In this document: in pieces, positions 7,852 through 17,621 of the stretch
Layout of the letters: each line of letters starts with the position of its first letter
Numbering within the stretch: position 1 is the stretch's first letter
NCBI GenBank assembly: GCA_021803025.1
Contig: JAJZQV010000013.1
Location: 1-48,671, forward strand
Direction of reading: 5' to 3'
Source: Actinomycetes bacterium
Lineage (GTDB): Bacteria > Actinomycetota > Actinomycetes > Propionibacteriales > Propionibacteriaceae
Length of the DNA: 48,671 nt
Program-made: the position numbers and the translations under genes
Notes under the pieces: model-generated
Databases searched by the model: none
The model's input: the letters and a program-made list of their open reading frames with translations, nothing else
What the model was told of the DNA's origin: nothing

Positions 7852-8241
7852 GGGACGAGTCGGCCTGTAAGCCGGATTCTGTCGCCCCCGAAGGGGCGGG
7901 TGGCCATCCATCTGCGACCGCTGTCACCAGCGGCCTTCGCGCCGAGGCGCGTGCGACCTACCTGACGGCTCGGGCGAGCAGCCCTCGATCGTCGTCACAG
8001 GCCCGAAGGCCCTCTTGGTCTTGCTCCGGGCGGGGTTTACCGAGCCGTCCCAGTCACCTGGGGCGCTGGTGGTCTCTTACACCACCGTTTCACCCTGACC
8101 CGGCCTCGCGGCCGGGCGGTCTGTTCTCTGTGGCACTGTCCCGCGGATCACTCCGGGTGGGTGTTACCCACCGCCCTGCTCTGTGGAGTCCGGACTTTCC
8201 TCGACCCTTGCGGGCCGCGGTCACCCGGCCGACTCGTCCGC
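7852..8241 (-). ncRNA. rnpB: RNase P RNA (bacterial class A)
   Basis: The RNA subunit of ribonuclease P, which removes the 5' leader of pre-tRNAs. On the minus strand the universal landmarks appear in order: GAGGAAAGTCCGGACTCC near the 5' end, CAGGGTGAAACGGTG, AGAGACCACCAG, GGTAAACCCC, AGATGGATGGCCACCC and ACAGAATCCGGCTTACAGG at the 3' end. The two ends pair to form helix P1 (GGACGAGTCGGCC near 8240 with its complement near 7853). The length of about 390 nt suits an actinobacterial class A molecule. The exact ends are set from the P1 pairing and may be off by a few bases. It lies 26 nt downstream of map on the same strand. Confidence 0.97.
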
Positions 8242-8266
8242 GGGACAGTCTAGGGGGCCGGACGGC

Positions 8267-9115
8267 TCAGGGGAGCGTCAGGACCTCGGCGCCTGTCTCC
8301 GTGACGACGAGCGTGTGCTCGAACTGGGCGACCCGGGACGAGTCGTTCGTGACCACGGTCCAGTCGTCGTCCCACACGTGGCTGCCGTAGCCGCCGAGCG
8401 TGAGCATCGGCTCGATGGTGAAGGTCATCCCCGGAACCATGAGCGTGTCGAGGCGCGGCTCGTCGAAGTGGAGGATCGTCAGCCCCGAGTGGAACGAGGT
8501 GTGCACCCCGTGCCCCGTGTAGTCGCGGACGATGCCGTAGCCGAACCTCGACGCGTACGACTCGATGACCCGGCCGATGACGTTCACCTCGCGGCCCGGA
8601 GCGACAGCCTTGATGGCGCGGTCGAGCGCCGTCTTCGTCCGCTCCATGAGGAGCCGGGAGCGCTCGTCCAGCTCCCCGCAGGCGAACGTCGCGCAGTTGT
8701 CGCCGTGGACCCCGTCCTTGAACGCGGTGACGTCGATCTTGACGAGGTCGCCGTCCTCCAGCGGTCGCGTGTCGGGGATCCCGTGGCAGACGACCTCGTT
8801 CACCGAGGTGCAGATCGACTTGGGGAAGCCGCGGTAGCCGAGCGCCGACGGGTACGCGCCGTGGTCGCACATGAACTCGTGGGCTACCCGGTCGAGCTCG
8901 TCGGTCGTCACCCCCGGTGCGATGTGGGCTGCGGCCTCGTGCATCGCCTGCGCCGCGATCCTGCCCGCCACACGCATCTTCTCGATGGTCTCGGCGCTCT
9001 GCACGTGCGAACCCGTGTAGCGCCGCGGCGCCGGCCTGCCCACGTACTCGGGACGGCTGATCGACGTGGGAACCGTGCGGGTGGGCGACAGCGGGTAGGG
9101 TTCGACGCGAGTCAC
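8267..9115 (-). CDS. map: Type I methionine aminopeptidase
   Basis: Removes the initiator methionine from nascent proteins in the cytoplasm, using a dinuclear metal centre. The five metal ligands of the family are visible: VKIDVT, GDNCAT, GHGVHT, FTIEPM and QFEHT. The substrate-binding His is in EVVCHGIPD. The N-terminal extension ending [15 protein letters not shown] is typical of actinobacterial MetAP1c. I place the start at GTG 9115 ([11 protein letters not shown]); a TAGGAT box lies 8 nt upstream, so the transcript may be almost leaderless. The longer frame from 9151 would overlap the divergent gene at 9150. Length 282 residues. Confidence 0.93.
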   Translation of the reverse strand: MTRVEPYPLSPTRTVPTSISRPEYVGRPAPRRYTGSHVQSAETIEKMRVAGRIAAQAMHEAAAHIAPGVTTDELDRVAHEFMCDHGAYPSALGYRGFPKSICTSVNEVVCHGIPDTRPLEDGDLVKIDVTAFKDGVHGDNCATFACGELDERSRLLMERTKTALDRAIKAVAPGREVNVIGRVIESYASRFGYGIVRDYTGHGVHTSFHSGLTILHFDEPRLDTLMVPGMTFTIEPMLTLGGYGSHVWDDDWTVVTNDSSRVAQFEHTLVVTETGAEVLTLP

Positions 9116-9149
9116 GAAGGCGAATCCTACCCACCGCGAGGAGGGCATC

Positions 9150-9374
9150 ATGGCGAGCGGCGAGTGGTACTGGTGCCTGAGGCACCACGCGGTCGAGCCC
9201 TACGAGGGCTGCAGGAGCGAGGAACGCCTCGGCCCGTACGCGACACAGGAGGACGCCGCCCACGCGCTGGAGAAGGTCGCCGAGCGGAACGAGGAGTACG
9301 ACCACGACCCGCGCTTCAACGACCTCGACGAGAACGGGGAGCCGGAGAGCCGCTGGAACCCGCTCGGCGACTGA
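9150..9374 (+). CDS. Small conserved actinobacterial protein
   Basis: A 74-residue acidic protein of unknown function. It contains [16 protein letters not shown], then [26 protein letters not shown], a short helix that resembles the end of small actinobacterial SPOR-like proteins. Two Cys and several His in the first 22 residues could bind metal, but no standard zinc motif is formed. A GAGGAGGG ribosome site precedes the ATG. It is divergent from map (35 nt between starts) and followed 12 nt later by the SCP-like gene, so the two are probably co-transcribed. Confidence 0.7.
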   Translation: MASGEWYWCLRHHAVEPYEGCRSEERLGPYATQEDAAHALEKVAERNEEYDHDPRFNDLDENGEPESRWNPLGD

Positions 9375-9386
9375 CGGGGACCCGGG

Positions 9387-9830
9387 ATGACTGTCGCCCA
9401 GCGCCGCCGCCGCCAGCTCGACGAGGCGCTCGTGCGAGCACAGGCGACGCTCACCGCCGCCGGCGTCCACGTGACGGCCCAGCCGTCGGACCTGGGCCTG
9501 GCGCGGCTCGTGGTCGCGGGGGAGCGCGAGTCGGTGGCCATGCCGTCGGACATCCTGCCTCTCGCGACCAGGCTCCTCGCACAGCGCCTCGCCATGGCCT
9601 GGCCGGGCCGTACGGTCGAGGTCCGCATCCCCCCGTACGCGGCCGTTCAGGTCGGGCACGGGCAAGGGCCGAGGCACACGCGCGGCACACCGCCGAGCGT
9701 CGTCGAGACCGATGCCCTGACGTTCCTCCGCCTCGCGACGGGCGACCTCACGTGGGCGGACGCCCTGGCGGAGGGGGTCCGGATGAGCGGGGTCCACGCC
9801 GACCTCGACGACGTGTTCCCCTTCGGCTGA
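9387..9830 (+). CDS. Bacterial SCP-ortholog (sterol carrier-like) protein
   Basis: A 147-residue protein. Its C-terminal half (VEVRIPPYAAVQVG, GPRHTRGTPPSVVETDALTFLRLATGDLTWADAL) matches the actinobacterial 'sterol carrier family' or bacterial SCP-ortholog domain. The N-terminal 75 residues form a less conserved region. These proteins are small, cytoplasmic and of undefined ligand; lipid binding is only assumed from fold similarity. The ATG has GGGGACCCGGG upstream. It ends 19 nt before the convergent glnA2, with no obvious hairpin between them. Confidence 0.7.
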   Translation: MTVAQRRRRQLDEALVRAQATLTAAGVHVTAQPSDLGLARLVVAGERESVAMPSDILPLATRLLAQRLAMAWPGRTVEVRIPPYAAVQVGHGQGPRHTRGTPPSVVETDALTFLRLATGDLTWADALAEGVRMSGVHADLDDVFPFG

Positions 9831-9849
9831 GGGCGCCTGGGCTGAGGAC

Positions 9850-11187
9850 CTACATCGACGGGAGCAGGTGCTGCAGCTCCCAGGGCGTGACCTGGCGACG
9901 GAACGACTCGAACTCCTCGCGCTTGTTCCGAAGGAAGTAGTCGAAGACGTGCTCGCCGAGCGTCTCCGCGACGAGCTCTGAGCGCTCCATCGTCCGTACC
10001 GCTTCGTCGAGGTTCTTCGGCAACGGCTTGATGCCCATGGCGCGGCGCTCGCTCTCGCTGAGCTCCCACACGTCGTCCTCGGCGCCCGGCGGCAGCTCGA
10101 TGCCCTTCTCGATGCCGTCAAGCCCGGCAGCGAGGATCAGCGCGTAGGCGAGGTAGGGGTTGCAGGCGGAGTCGAGCGTGCGGACCTCGACCCGGGCCGA
10201 GGCGCCCTTGGTGGGCTTGAGCGACGGGACGCGCACCATCGCCGAGCGGTTGTTGCGACCCCAGCAGATGTACGAGGGGGCCTCCGCGCCGTACGCGAAC
10301 CGTGCGTAGGAGTTGACCCACTGGTTCGTGACGGCGGTGATCTCCGCCGCGTGCTCGAGGACGCCGGCGACGAACTGCCGGGCGACGTCGGACAGGTGGT
10401 ACTCCGCGGACGCGTCGAAGAACGCGTTGTGGTCGCCCTCGAAGAGCGACACGTGCGTGTGCATGGCCGACCCGGGCGCGTCCGCGAGCGGCTTCGGCAT
10501 GAACGAGGCGTGGATGCCCTGCGCCGCGGCCACCTCCTTCACGACGACCCGCATCGTCATGATGTTGTCGGCCATCGACAGGGCGTCGGCGTAGCGCAGG
10601 TCGATCTCGTGCTGCCCTGGCCCGCCCTCGTGGTGGCTGAACTCGACGGAGATGCCCATCTCCTCGAGCATCGTGATCGTCCGGCGCCGGAAGTCGCTGC
10701 CCTCGCCGAGCGTCGTGTGGTCGAAGTAGCCGCCGGAGTCCAGGGGCGTCGGAGGCTTCGAGTAGTCGGTCTGCGGCTGGAAGAGGAAGAACTCGACCTC
10801 GGGGTGGGTGTAGAACGTGAAGCCCTTGTCGCCGGCCTTGTGCAGGGCGCGCTTGAGCACGTACCGCGGGTCCGCGTACGAGGGTGAGCCGTCGGGCAGG
10901 CTGATGTCGCAGAACATCCGGGCCGTCGGCTGGGCATGGTCGCGCCACGGGAGGATCTGGAAGGTCGACGGGTCCGGATGGGCCACCATGTCCGCCTCGT
11001 AGCGACGCGCGAACCCCTCGATGGACGAGCCGTCGAACCCGACACCCTCCGCGAAGGCACCTTCGACCTCGGCGGGAGAGATGGCGACGGACTTGAGATA
11101 CCCGAGGACGTCGGTGAACCACAGCCGCACGAAACGCACGTCTCGCTCTTCCATCGAGCGCAAGACGAACTCGGTCTGCTTGTCCAT
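9850..11187 (-). CDS. glnA2: Glutamine synthetase type I, GlnA2-like (not adenylylated)
   Basis: Forms glutamine from glutamate, ammonia and ATP, or acts on a related amine as some GlnA paralogs do. The 445-residue protein shows GSI landmarks: VGFDGSSIEGFARRYEADM, THPEVEFFLF (metal Glu), EFSHHEGGPGQHEID, GSAMHTHVSLFEG and the ATP/glutamate segment WGRNNRSAMVRVP. It lacks the Tyr-bearing adenylylation loop: where the other GlnA has DLYELPPEE it has DDVWELSESER. This fits the GlnA2 of actinobacteria, which lies divergent from glnE in Mycobacterium tuberculosis too (known gene order). The start is ATG 11187, rather than longer frames that cross the glnE promoter. Confidence 0.9.
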   Translation of the reverse strand: MDKQTEFVLRSMEERDVRFVRLWFTDVLGYLKSVAISPAEVEGAFAEGVGFDGSSIEGFARRYEADMVAHPDPSTFQILPWRDHAQPTARMFCDISLPDGSPSYADPRYVLKRALHKAGDKGFTFYTHPEVEFFLFQPQTDYSKPPTPLDSGGYFDHTTLGEGSDFRRRTITMLEEMGISVEFSHHEGGPGQHEIDLRYADALSMADNIMTMRVVVKEVAAAQGIHASFMPKPLADAPGSAMHTHVSLFEGDHNAFFDASAEYHLSDVARQFVAGVLEHAAEITAVTNQWVNSYARFAYGAEAPSYICWGRNNRSAMVRVPSLKPTKGASARVEVRTLDSACNPYLAYALILAAGLDGIEKGIELPPGAEDDVWELSESERRAMGIKPLPKNLDEAVRTMERSELVAETLGEHVFDYFLRNKREEFESFRRQVTPWELQHLLPSM

Positions 11188-11209
11188 GGTCACATACTGC
11201 CGCGTCCGT

Positions 11210-11225
11210 GTAACGAGCGCGTTAC
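11210..11225. promoter_or_regulatory. Candidate GlnR-type half-sites between glnA2 and glnE
   Basis: GTAAC and GTTAC are separated by exactly six bases, the spacing of GlnR half-sites (gTnAc-n6-GaAAc). The pair lies 22 nt before the glnA2 ATG and 43 nt before glnE. Both halves are of the a-site type, so the match is partial. Confidence 0.4.
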
Positions 11226-11256
11226 TGGTCTCGGGACCGCGCGGGGAGCGACGCCC

Positions 11257-11262
11257 TATCCT
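11257..11262 (+). promoter_or_regulatory. -10 box for leaderless glnE transcript
   Basis: TATCCT stands exactly six bases before the GTG at 11269 and no Shine-Dalgarno is present. This is the arrangement expected when transcription begins at the start codon. Confidence 0.5.
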
Positions 11263-11268
11263 GCCCAT

Positions 11269-14235
11269 GTGAGGCTGGTGACCGGTGAAGGCGACCTCGC
11301 CCGGAGGGGTTTCGTCGAGACCGCCCGGGCGGTCCGCCAGCTCGCGTCCCTCGGCGACCACGACGAGAGCGACGTCGCGTTCCTCGTCGAGGAGGCGTCT
11401 CGGACCCTCGAGCCGGACCTCGCGTTCACGACCCTCGTCGAGCTGGTGTCAGGCGACCCGGCACGCACCCGTGCCCTGGCGGCCGACCCCGGTTACGGCC
11501 GACGGGTCCTGGCGGTTCTCGGGGCGTCGACCGCCCTCGGCCGCGACCTCGTACGACGTCCCCAGGACCTCGACGCGCTCGCCGCGGCTCCTCGGCGCAG
11601 GACCGCCGACGAGCTCCGGCACGCGCTGCTCACCGCTGTGGGGGCCGAGCCTGGAGAGCCGCTTCCTCGGGCCCGGGCGGCGAGGGCCGCCGACGAGCTG
11701 CGGTACGCGTACCGCCGGGAGGTCACGCGGGTGGCCGCACGTGACCTCACTGCCGAGGACCCGCTCGCCCTCCTCGACGACATCGCAGGCGAGCTCGCTG
11801 ACCTTGCCGATGCCGCCCTCGAGGCCGCCGTGGCGATCGCACGCAGCCAGGTGACGGGCCACGACCGGGTCCGGTTCGCGGTCGTCGCCCTCGGCAAGAC
11901 CGGCGCCCAGGAGCTCAACTACATCTCCGACGTGGACGTCCTGTACGTGGCGGAGCCGGTCATCGACGCGTCGGGCGAACCGCTCTGCACCCCCGGCGAG
12001 GCGGTCGAGGTCGGGACGAGACTCGCGGCCGCCGCGACCCGTGCATGCGCGGACAACACGGCCGCCGGGTCGCTGTGGTCGGTGGACGCCGCCCTGCGAC
12101 CGGAGGGCAAGGCCGGTCCGCTCGTACGGACGCTGGCCAGCATGCGGGCCTACTACGACAAGTGGGCGAGGAACTGGGAGTTCCAGGCCATGCTCAAGGC
12201 CCGTCCCATGGCCGGCGACCTCGCCCTCGGGCAGGAGTTCTGCGACCTCGTCGGCCCCCTCGTCTGGGCGGTGGGGGAGCGCGACGGCTTCGTGCCGGAG
12301 ACCCAGGCGATGCGCGCCCGCGTCATCTCGCTCATCCCGGCGAAAGAGGCCGACCGGGAGATCAAGCTGGGCGCGGGCGGCCTGCGCGACACGGAGTTCA
12401 CCGTGCAGCTGCTCCAGCTCGTGCACGGACGTGCGGACGAGAGGCTCCGTCTCCGCGCCACGCTCCCGGCGCTCGCAGCGCTCGTCGACTACGGGTACGT
12501 GGGCCGCTCGGACGGGGCGCGTCTCGCCGAGGCGTACAGGTTCCAGAGGCTCCTCGAGCACAGGGTGCAGCTGCACAAGATGCGCCGGACCCACCTCGTA
12601 CCAGACGACGACGCCGGCCTGCGCCGGCTGGCCCGTGCCGTCGGCCGCACCGAGCCGCACGAGGTGCTCGAGGACTGGCGGGCCAGCGTCCGGACGGTGT
12701 CGAGGCTGCACCTGCGCGTGTTCTACTCACCGCTCCTGGAGGCCGTCGCGCGGATCCCGTCGGAGGCCGTGCGCCTCACGACGGACGCGGCCAAGACCCG
12801 GCTCTCGGCCCTCGGCTACGCCGACGCGGAGGCGGCGCTCCGGCACATCCGTGCGCTGAGCGCGGGCATGTCCCGGCCCGCCGAGATCCAGCGGCAGCTG
12901 CTGCCCGCCATGCTCGGCTGGTTCGCCGCAGGCCCCAACCCCGACGCCGGTCTCCTCGCGTTCCGGCAGGTGTCGGAGGCGCTCGGGGAGACGCCCTGGT
13001 ACCTGCGCGCGCTACGCGACGAGGGCGCCATGGCGGAGCGGATGGCCCTCATCCTGTCCACGTCCCGCCTCGCCGTGACGCTGCTGCGCCGGGTACCCCA
13101 GCAGGTCGAGCTGCTGAGCAGCGACGACCTCATCGTGCCGAGGAGCCTCCCTGAGATCCGGGACGCGATGGCAGCCGCTGCCGGTCGCTACCCCGTGGCC
13201 GAGCATGCTGTCGAGGCCGTTCAGGCCATCCGCCGGCGCGAGCTGCTGCGGCTCGCCATGGCCGACCTTCTCGGTCACGTGTCCCGAGAGGCGGTGGGCC
13301 GGGGACTCACCGACATCGTCGACGCCACGGTCGGCACGGTCCTCGAGATCGCCCGCCGCGAGGTGGCGGACCCGCCGCGAATCGCCGTCGTCGCGTGCGG
13401 CAGCTGGGGTGCGAGCGAGATGTCGTACGCGTCCGACGCGGACGGCATCTTCGTCATCGACGACACGGACGACCCGGACGTGACGAAGCGGGCGATCGCC
13501 ATCGTGACCCGCCTCCGCGCCCTGCTGCGGCTGGGCGGTGAGGACGCTGCGCTGAGGTTCGATGTGGACCTGCGGCCCGAGGGCAAGGAGGGGCCGCTGG
13601 TACGGACGCTGTCGGCGTACCGGCGCTACTACGGCACCTGGTCGGCGACGTGGGAGGCGCAGGCCATGCTCCGGGCCGACGCGGGGACAGGTGACCCCGA
13701 CCTCGGGCGCAGGTTCGTCGAGATCGTCGACCCCGTCCGCTACCCGGTCGGCGGCCTGTCGACGCAGCAGGTCCACGAGATCCGGCGGCTCAAGGCGAGG
13801 GTCGAGAAGGAGCGCATGCCGCGTGGGGTCGACCCGAAACGTCACGTGAAGCTGGGGCCCGGAGGGCTGTCCGACGTCGAGTGGACCGTGCAGCTGCTGC
13901 AGCTCCAGCACGGCCACGAGGTGCCGTCGATGCGGACGCCGCGCACGATGGAGGCGCTCCGGGCCGCCTTCGGAGCCGGGCTGCTGGAGGAGAACGACGC
14001 GGCAGCCCTGGAAGCGGCCTGGGAGATGGCGGGCCGGATCCGCAACACGGCCATGCTGGTCCGGGGCAAGGCCTCGGACACCATCCCGACCGACGCGCGG
14101 GAGAACGCCCAGGTCGCACAGGCGCTGGGGTACGGCAGGGGTGGGGCCTCGCACCTGCTCGAGGAGTGGGGACGTACGGCCCGCCGCGCGCGCGTCGTCG
14201 TGGACAGGGTCTTCTACGGCCTCACCGACGAGTGA
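11269..14235 (+). CDS. glnE: Bifunctional glutamine-synthetase adenylyltransferase/deadenylase
   Basis: Controls GlnA activity by adding AMP to a tyrosine of GSI or removing it. The 988 residues hold two nucleotidyltransferase domains separated by a helical linker. The N-terminal (de-adenylylating in the E. coli model) has SDVDVLYV with the metal Asp pair at about 221/223. The C-terminal (adenylylating) has GSWGASEMSYASDADGIF with the Asp pair at about 723/725. Both repeats also show LRPEGKxGPLVRTL and KLGxGGLxDxExTVQLLQL. The start is GTG 11269 (VRLVTGEGDLARRGF) with a -10 box six bases upstream. It is divergent from glnA2. Its expected substrate is the GlnA at 29.7-31.2 kb. Confidence 0.95.
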   Translation: MRLVTGEGDLARRGFVETARAVRQLASLGDHDESDVAFLVEEASRTLEPDLAFTTLVELVSGDPARTRALAADPGYGRRVLAVLGASTALGRDLVRRPQDLDALAAAPRRRTADELRHALLTAVGAEPGEPLPRARAARAADELRYAYRREVTRVAARDLTAEDPLALLDDIAGELADLADAALEAAVAIARSQVTGHDRVRFAVVALGKTGAQELNYISDVDVLYVAEPVIDASGEPLCTPGEAVEVGTRLAAAATRACADNTAAGSLWSVDAALRPEGKAGPLVRTLASMRAYYDKWARNWEFQAMLKARPMAGDLALGQEFCDLVGPLVWAVGERDGFVPETQAMRARVISLIPAKEADREIKLGAGGLRDTEFTVQLLQLVHGRADERLRLRATLPALAALVDYGYVGRSDGARLAEAYRFQRLLEHRVQLHKMRRTHLVPDDDAGLRRLARAVGRTEPHEVLEDWRASVRTVSRLHLRVFYSPLLEAVARIPSEAVRLTTDAAKTRLSALGYADAEAALRHIRALSAGMSRPAEIQRQLLPAMLGWFAAGPNPDAGLLAFRQVSEALGETPWYLRALRDEGAMAERMALILSTSRLAVTLLRRVPQQVELLSSDDLIVPRSLPEIRDAMAAAAGRYPVAEHAVEAVQAIRRRELLRLAMADLLGHVSREAVGRGLTDIVDATVGTVLEIARREVADPPRIAVVACGSWGASEMSYASDADGIFVIDDTDDPDVTKRAIAIVTRLRALLRLGGEDAALRFDVDLRPEGKEGPLVRTLSAYRRYYGTWSATWEAQAMLRADAGTGDPDLGRRFVEIVDPVRYPVGGLSTQQVHEIRRLKARVEKERMPRGVDPKRHVKLGPGGLSDVEWTVQLLQLQHGHEVPSMRTPRTMEALRAAFGAGLLEENDAAALEAAWEMAGRIRNTAMLVRGKASDTIPTDARENAQVAQALGYGRGGASHLLEEWGRTARRARVVVDRVFYGLTDE

Positions 14236-14296
14236 GACTGTGCGCCCGTCCGGCCTCTCGGCTCGGAGCCGCCGCCCCCACCTCACCTCGACTGGC

Positions 14297-14328
14297 CACG
14301 ACACGCGCGGTCGGTGCGGCGTGTCGTG
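14297..14328. terminator. Hairpin between convergent glnE and MBL gene
   Basis: CACGACACGC (14297-14306) pairs perfectly with GCGTGTCGTG (14319-14328) across a 12-nt loop, in the 159-nt gap between two convergent genes. No T run is seen on either side, so it is a weak candidate for a bidirectional terminator. Confidence 0.5.
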
Positions 14329-14394
14329 ACACGAACCGGCCTCTCGACGGAGCTGCGGCCGCCGGACCCCGGCGAGAGAGCCCAGGACGGGCAG

Positions 14395-15207
14395 TCAGAG
14401 GCTCAGAGCGCTGGGGGCGCCGCCCGCGATGATCGGAGTGCCGTCGGGGACCGCGCGCGCCCCCAGGTCGCGGAGGCGCAGGTACAGGTGCTCCGGCGGC
14501 GGGTTGTGGTGGCTGAGGTGGACGGCGACGACATCCGTCGTGCCGGTGGCACAGCCCCACTCGCGGAGCTGGGCGACGGCCGTGGCGAACGAAGCGAGGT
14601 TGTGGTGCCCGCCCGTGGGCTCGGGCGAGTCGCCGAACGTCTCCTCGAGCAGGACGAGGTCCAGGCGCGTGCCCGCGAACATCGGACGGACGCCCTGTGC
14701 CCAGGGTCCGGTGTCGGTTCCCCACAGGATGGTGGCGTCGGGCCCGGCGATGGCGTACAGGCATGCCTCGCCGTGCGCCTCGTGGTTCGCCGGCAGGGCG
14801 CGTACCCGGTACGGACCGAGCACCACGTCCTGCCCGGCCGTCACGGTGACGAACGTGACGTTGCCGCCCGTGATCCACGCCCGGCAGGCGTCGATGACGG
14901 GCTTCGGGCCGACGACCGTGAGCGGTTCCGTGGTGACCCAGGAGCGGTGCATGAGGAAGGAGGGGTCGAGATGGTCGGGGTGGACGTGGCTGACCAGCAC
15001 GTACCGCACGCCGGCGAGCGAGATGTTCTGGCGTGTCGCCTGCCGAGGAGCCTCGGCGCCCGGGTCGACGAGCAGGACGCGGTCGATGAGCGCCGACGTC
15101 TGCGTCCGTACGATGCCGGCCTCGACCAGCGAGGTGCAGCACGGCTTGGGGCACCAGGCGTTGGGCCAGCCGTCCGACGAGCCCGTACCGAGCATGAGGA
15201 CTTCCAT
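14395..15207 (-). CDS. MBL-fold metallo-hydrolase (PhnP-like)
   Basis: A metallo-beta-lactamase-fold hydrolase of 270 residues, probably a phosphodiesterase. The metal motif HVHPDHLD lies at residues 74-81, with further ligands in ALPANHEAHG, LWGTDTGPW and VAVHLSHHN. The opening MEVLMLGTGSSDGWPNAWCPKPCC resembles PhnP-like enzymes, which carry an N-terminal Cys-rich metal site; here Cys19, Cys23 and Cys24 are present. Some actinobacterial relatives are linked to cobinamide kinase, but no cobalamin gene is next to this one. It begins 21 nt after the EamA gene on the same strand. The substrate is not evident. Confidence 0.8.
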   Translation of the reverse strand: MEVLMLGTGSSDGWPNAWCPKPCCTSLVEAGIVRTQTSALIDRVLLVDPGAEAPRQATRQNISLAGVRYVLVSHVHPDHLDPSFLMHRSWVTTEPLTVVGPKPVIDACRAWITGGNVTFVTVTAGQDVVLGPYRVRALPANHEAHGEACLYAIAGPDATILWGTDTGPWAQGVRPMFAGTRLDLVLLEETFGDSPEPTGGHHNLASFATAVAQLREWGCATGTTDVVAVHLSHHNPPPEHLYLRLRDLGARAVPDGTPIIAGGAPSALSL

Positions 15208-15228
15208 GACGAGGACGCTAGCGGCTCG

Positions 15229-16164
15229 TCACGGCTCAGGCACGTGGGGGAGCGGCTCGGGCGCCGGCCGGGCGGTGAGCACGGCGCCTAGCTGTGCCAC
15301 GACGACGGCCACGAGCATGAGCGCGGCGCCGATGAACCCGCGGAGGTCCATGCGCTCGCCCAGGACGAGCGCGCCGCCGAGCGCGGCGAACACCGCCTCG
15401 AGGGCCATGATGAGCGCGGCGTGACTGGCCGGCGCGTCCCGCTGGCCGACCACCTGCAGCGTGAACCCGACGCCGGTGGAGAGGAACGCCGCGTACGCGA
15501 GAGGGCCCAGCGTCTGCGTCACTCCGCTCAGCGGCGTGGGCTCCAGGACCACGGCGACCACAAGGCTGATGACGGCGCACGTCGCGAACTGCACGACGCA
15601 CAGCCGGAAGGGGTCGAGCGAGCCGAGACGCTCGAGGGCGAGGATGTGCCCCGTCCAGAAGACGGCACAGCCGAGGACGAGCAGGTCGCCGGTGTTCACC
15701 GAGAAGTTGGCCCGGACGCTCAACAGGTACAGACCCGTGAGCCCGAGCACCGCGCCCAGCCACGTCCAGCGCCCGGCGCGCTGTCGGAACACCGCCCAGG
15801 ACACGATGGGGATGAAGACCATGTACATGCCGGTGATGAACCCGGCGTTCCCCGCCGTGGTCGTCTCCAGGCCGGCCTGCTGCAGCAGTGACCCCCCGCT
15901 CAGGGCGACGCCGACGCCCAGTCCAGGCAGGAGCGCGGCCCGCCACAGGGCGGTCCGTTCGGTACGGGTCCGGCGTCCTCCGCGGTCGAAGACGGCGACG
16001 ACGACCAGCAGGACGAGCGCGCCCAGGGCGTGGCGGACCGCCGTGAACGACGCGAACGCCATGTGCTCCGCTCCGAAGCGCTGTGCGACGAACGCCGACC
16101 CCCAGATGAGCGCGGCGACCAGCAGCAGGAGGCTCCCGCGGAGGGGTCGGGGGGATGAGGTCAC
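15229..16164 (-). CDS. EamA/DMT superfamily transporter
   Basis: An inner-membrane exporter-like protein of about 311 residues with ten hydrophobic segments in two EamA repeats. The first begins [20 protein letters not shown], the classic EamA opening; the second begins [20 protein letters not shown] and ends [20 protein letters not shown]. Members move amino acids, metabolites or drugs; nothing fixes the cargo here. The start is uncertain: GTG 16164 is chosen because a TAGGCT box is 8 nt upstream, with GTG 16170 the alternative. It is divergent from dprE1, with 62 nt between starts. Confidence 0.8.
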   Translation of the reverse strand: MTSSPRPLRGSLLLLVAALIWGSAFVAQRFGAEHMAFASFTAVRHALGALVLLVVVAVFDRGGRRTRTERTALWRAALLPGLGVGVALSGGSLLQQAGLETTTAGNAGFITGMYMVFIPIVSWAVFRQRAGRWTWLGAVLGLTGLYLLSVRANFSVNTGDLLVLGCAVFWTGHILALERLGSLDPFRLCVVQFATCAVISLVVAVVLEPTPLSGVTQTLGPLAYAAFLSTGVGFTLQVVGQRDAPASHAALIMALEAVFAALGGALVLGERMDLRGFIGAALMLVAVVVAQLGAVLTARPAPEPLPHVPEP

Positions 16165-16226
16165 GACCACTGAGCCTAGGGGTCCGGGCAGCACAGGACG
16201 GCGTCGCACCCGTAGAGTGGAGGGCG

Positions 16227-17621
16227 ATGACTGCCACGACTGTTGAGAACCTCTCCGGTTGGGGGCGGACCGCCCCCACACTCGCCCATGTCCTCCGCCC
16301 CGCTGCTCCCGACGTCGTCATCGACGCGGTGGCGAAGGTGGCCGCGGCCACATCGGGGCCGCTCACGAGAGGAGTGGTCGCCAGGGGCCTGGGACGCAGC
16401 TACGGCGACATCGCCCAGAACGCCGGCGGGATGGTCATCGACATGACGACCCTCGCCCGCATCCACGGCGTGGACGCCGCCGCGGCCACCGTGGACGTCG
16501 ACGCGGGCGTCTCCCTCGACTCGCTGCTGCGTGTCGTCCTGCCGCACGGCTTGTGGATCCCGGTGCTCCCCGGCACGCGGCAGGTCACCGTGGGAGGAGC
16601 CATCGCCTGCGACGTCCACGGCAAGAACCACCACAGTGCCGGCAGCTTCGGCAACCACGTGCGATCGATGCAGCTGCTCATCGCCGACGGGCGCGTGCTC
16701 GACCTCGCGCCGGAGGGTACGACTGACGACCCCGACGGCTCGATCTTCTGGGCGACCGTCGGCGGCGCCGGACTGACCGGGATCATCCTGCGGGCCACGC
16801 TCGGCCTCGACAGGGTGGAGACCGCCTACTTCATCGCGGACGGCCTTGTCACGCACTCGCTCGAGGAGACGCTGGAGGCCCACACCGACGGGTCCGAGGC
16901 CCGCTACCCGTACAGCTCGGCCTGGTTCGACGCGATCTCCCCGCCGCCGGCCCTCGGTCGCGCCGCGATCTCACGGGGCGCCATCGCGAGGCTGGACCAG
17001 CTGCCGCCGAAGCTCCAGCGCGACCCCCTGCGCTTCGAGGCGGAGCCCCTCGTCACGCTGCCGGACGTGTTCCCGAACGGGCTCGCGAACAAGCTGACGT
17101 TCTCCGCGCTCGGCAGCCTCTGGTACGCGAAGAGCGGCACGTACCACGACAAGGTCCAGAGCCTCACCGCCTTCTACCACCCGCTCGACCTCATCGGGGA
17201 GTGGAACCGGGCGTACGGGACGGACGGGTTCCTCCAGTACCAGTTCGTCGTCCCGACCCAGGCCCGCGACGCGTTCGTGTCGATCGTGCGCGACATCCAG
17301 CGGTCGGGGCACTACTCGTTCCTCAACGTGTTCAAGCTGTTCGGCGAGGGCAACAGGGCGCCGCTCTCGTACCCCATGGCGGGCTGGAACGTCTGTGTCG
17401 ACTTCCCGATCCGCGAGGGCCTCGCCCCGTTCCTCGCGCGCATCGACAAGCAGGTGCTCGAGTTCGGAGGCCGCCTGTACGTGGCGAAGGACTCGCGGAC
17501 GACCGCCGCGACCTTCCACACCATGTACCCGCGTCTGGAGGAGTGGATCGCTGTTCGCCGCCGGGTCGACCCCGACGGCGTCTTCGCGTCAGACCTGGCA
17601 CGACGACTGGAGCTGCTGTGA
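16227..17621 (+). CDS. dprE1: Decaprenylphosphoryl-beta-D-ribose 2'-oxidase
   Basis: An FAD enzyme that oxidises decaprenylphosphoryl-ribose to the 2'-keto form, the first step towards the arabinan donor DPA; it acts at the membrane or cell-wall interface. The 464-residue protein has the FAD-binding segment [36 protein letters not shown], the substrate segment [14 protein letters not shown] and the catalytic Lys in LYVAKDSR (about Lys421). Cys390 corresponds to Cys387 of M. tuberculosis, the benzothiazinone target (known). ATG 16227 has GGAGGGCG immediately upstream and TAGAGT 8 nt before the start. The TGA overlaps the GTG of dprE2. Confidence 0.93.
   Translation: MTATTVENLSGWGRTAPTLAHVLRPAAPDVVIDAVAKVAAATSGPLTRGVVARGLGRSYGDIAQNAGGMVIDMTTLARIHGVDAAAATVDVDAGVSLDSLLRVVLPHGLWIPVLPGTRQVTVGGAIACDVHGKNHHSAGSFGNHVRSMQLLIADGRVLDLAPEGTTDDPDGSIFWATVGGAGLTGIILRATLGLDRVETAYFIADGLVTHSLEETLEAHTDGSEARYPYSSAWFDAISPPPALGRAAISRGAIARLDQLPPKLQRDPLRFEAEPLVTLPDVFPNGLANKLTFSALGSLWYAKSGTYHDKVQSLTAFYHPLDLIGEWNRAYGTDGFLQYQFVVPTQARDAFVSIVRDIQRSGHYSFLNVFKLFGEGNRAPLSYPMAGWNVCVDFPIREGLAPFLARIDKQVLEFGGRLYVAKDSRTTAATFHTMYPRLEEWIAVRRRVDPDGVFASDLARRLELL

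Noticed and set aside
8183-10121. Long plus (585 codons) and minus (623 codons) frames across rnpB, map, the small genes and the glnA2 end
   Set aside because: They run through RNase P RNA and several well-supported genes and show only Arg/Pro/Ala-rich shadow sequence.
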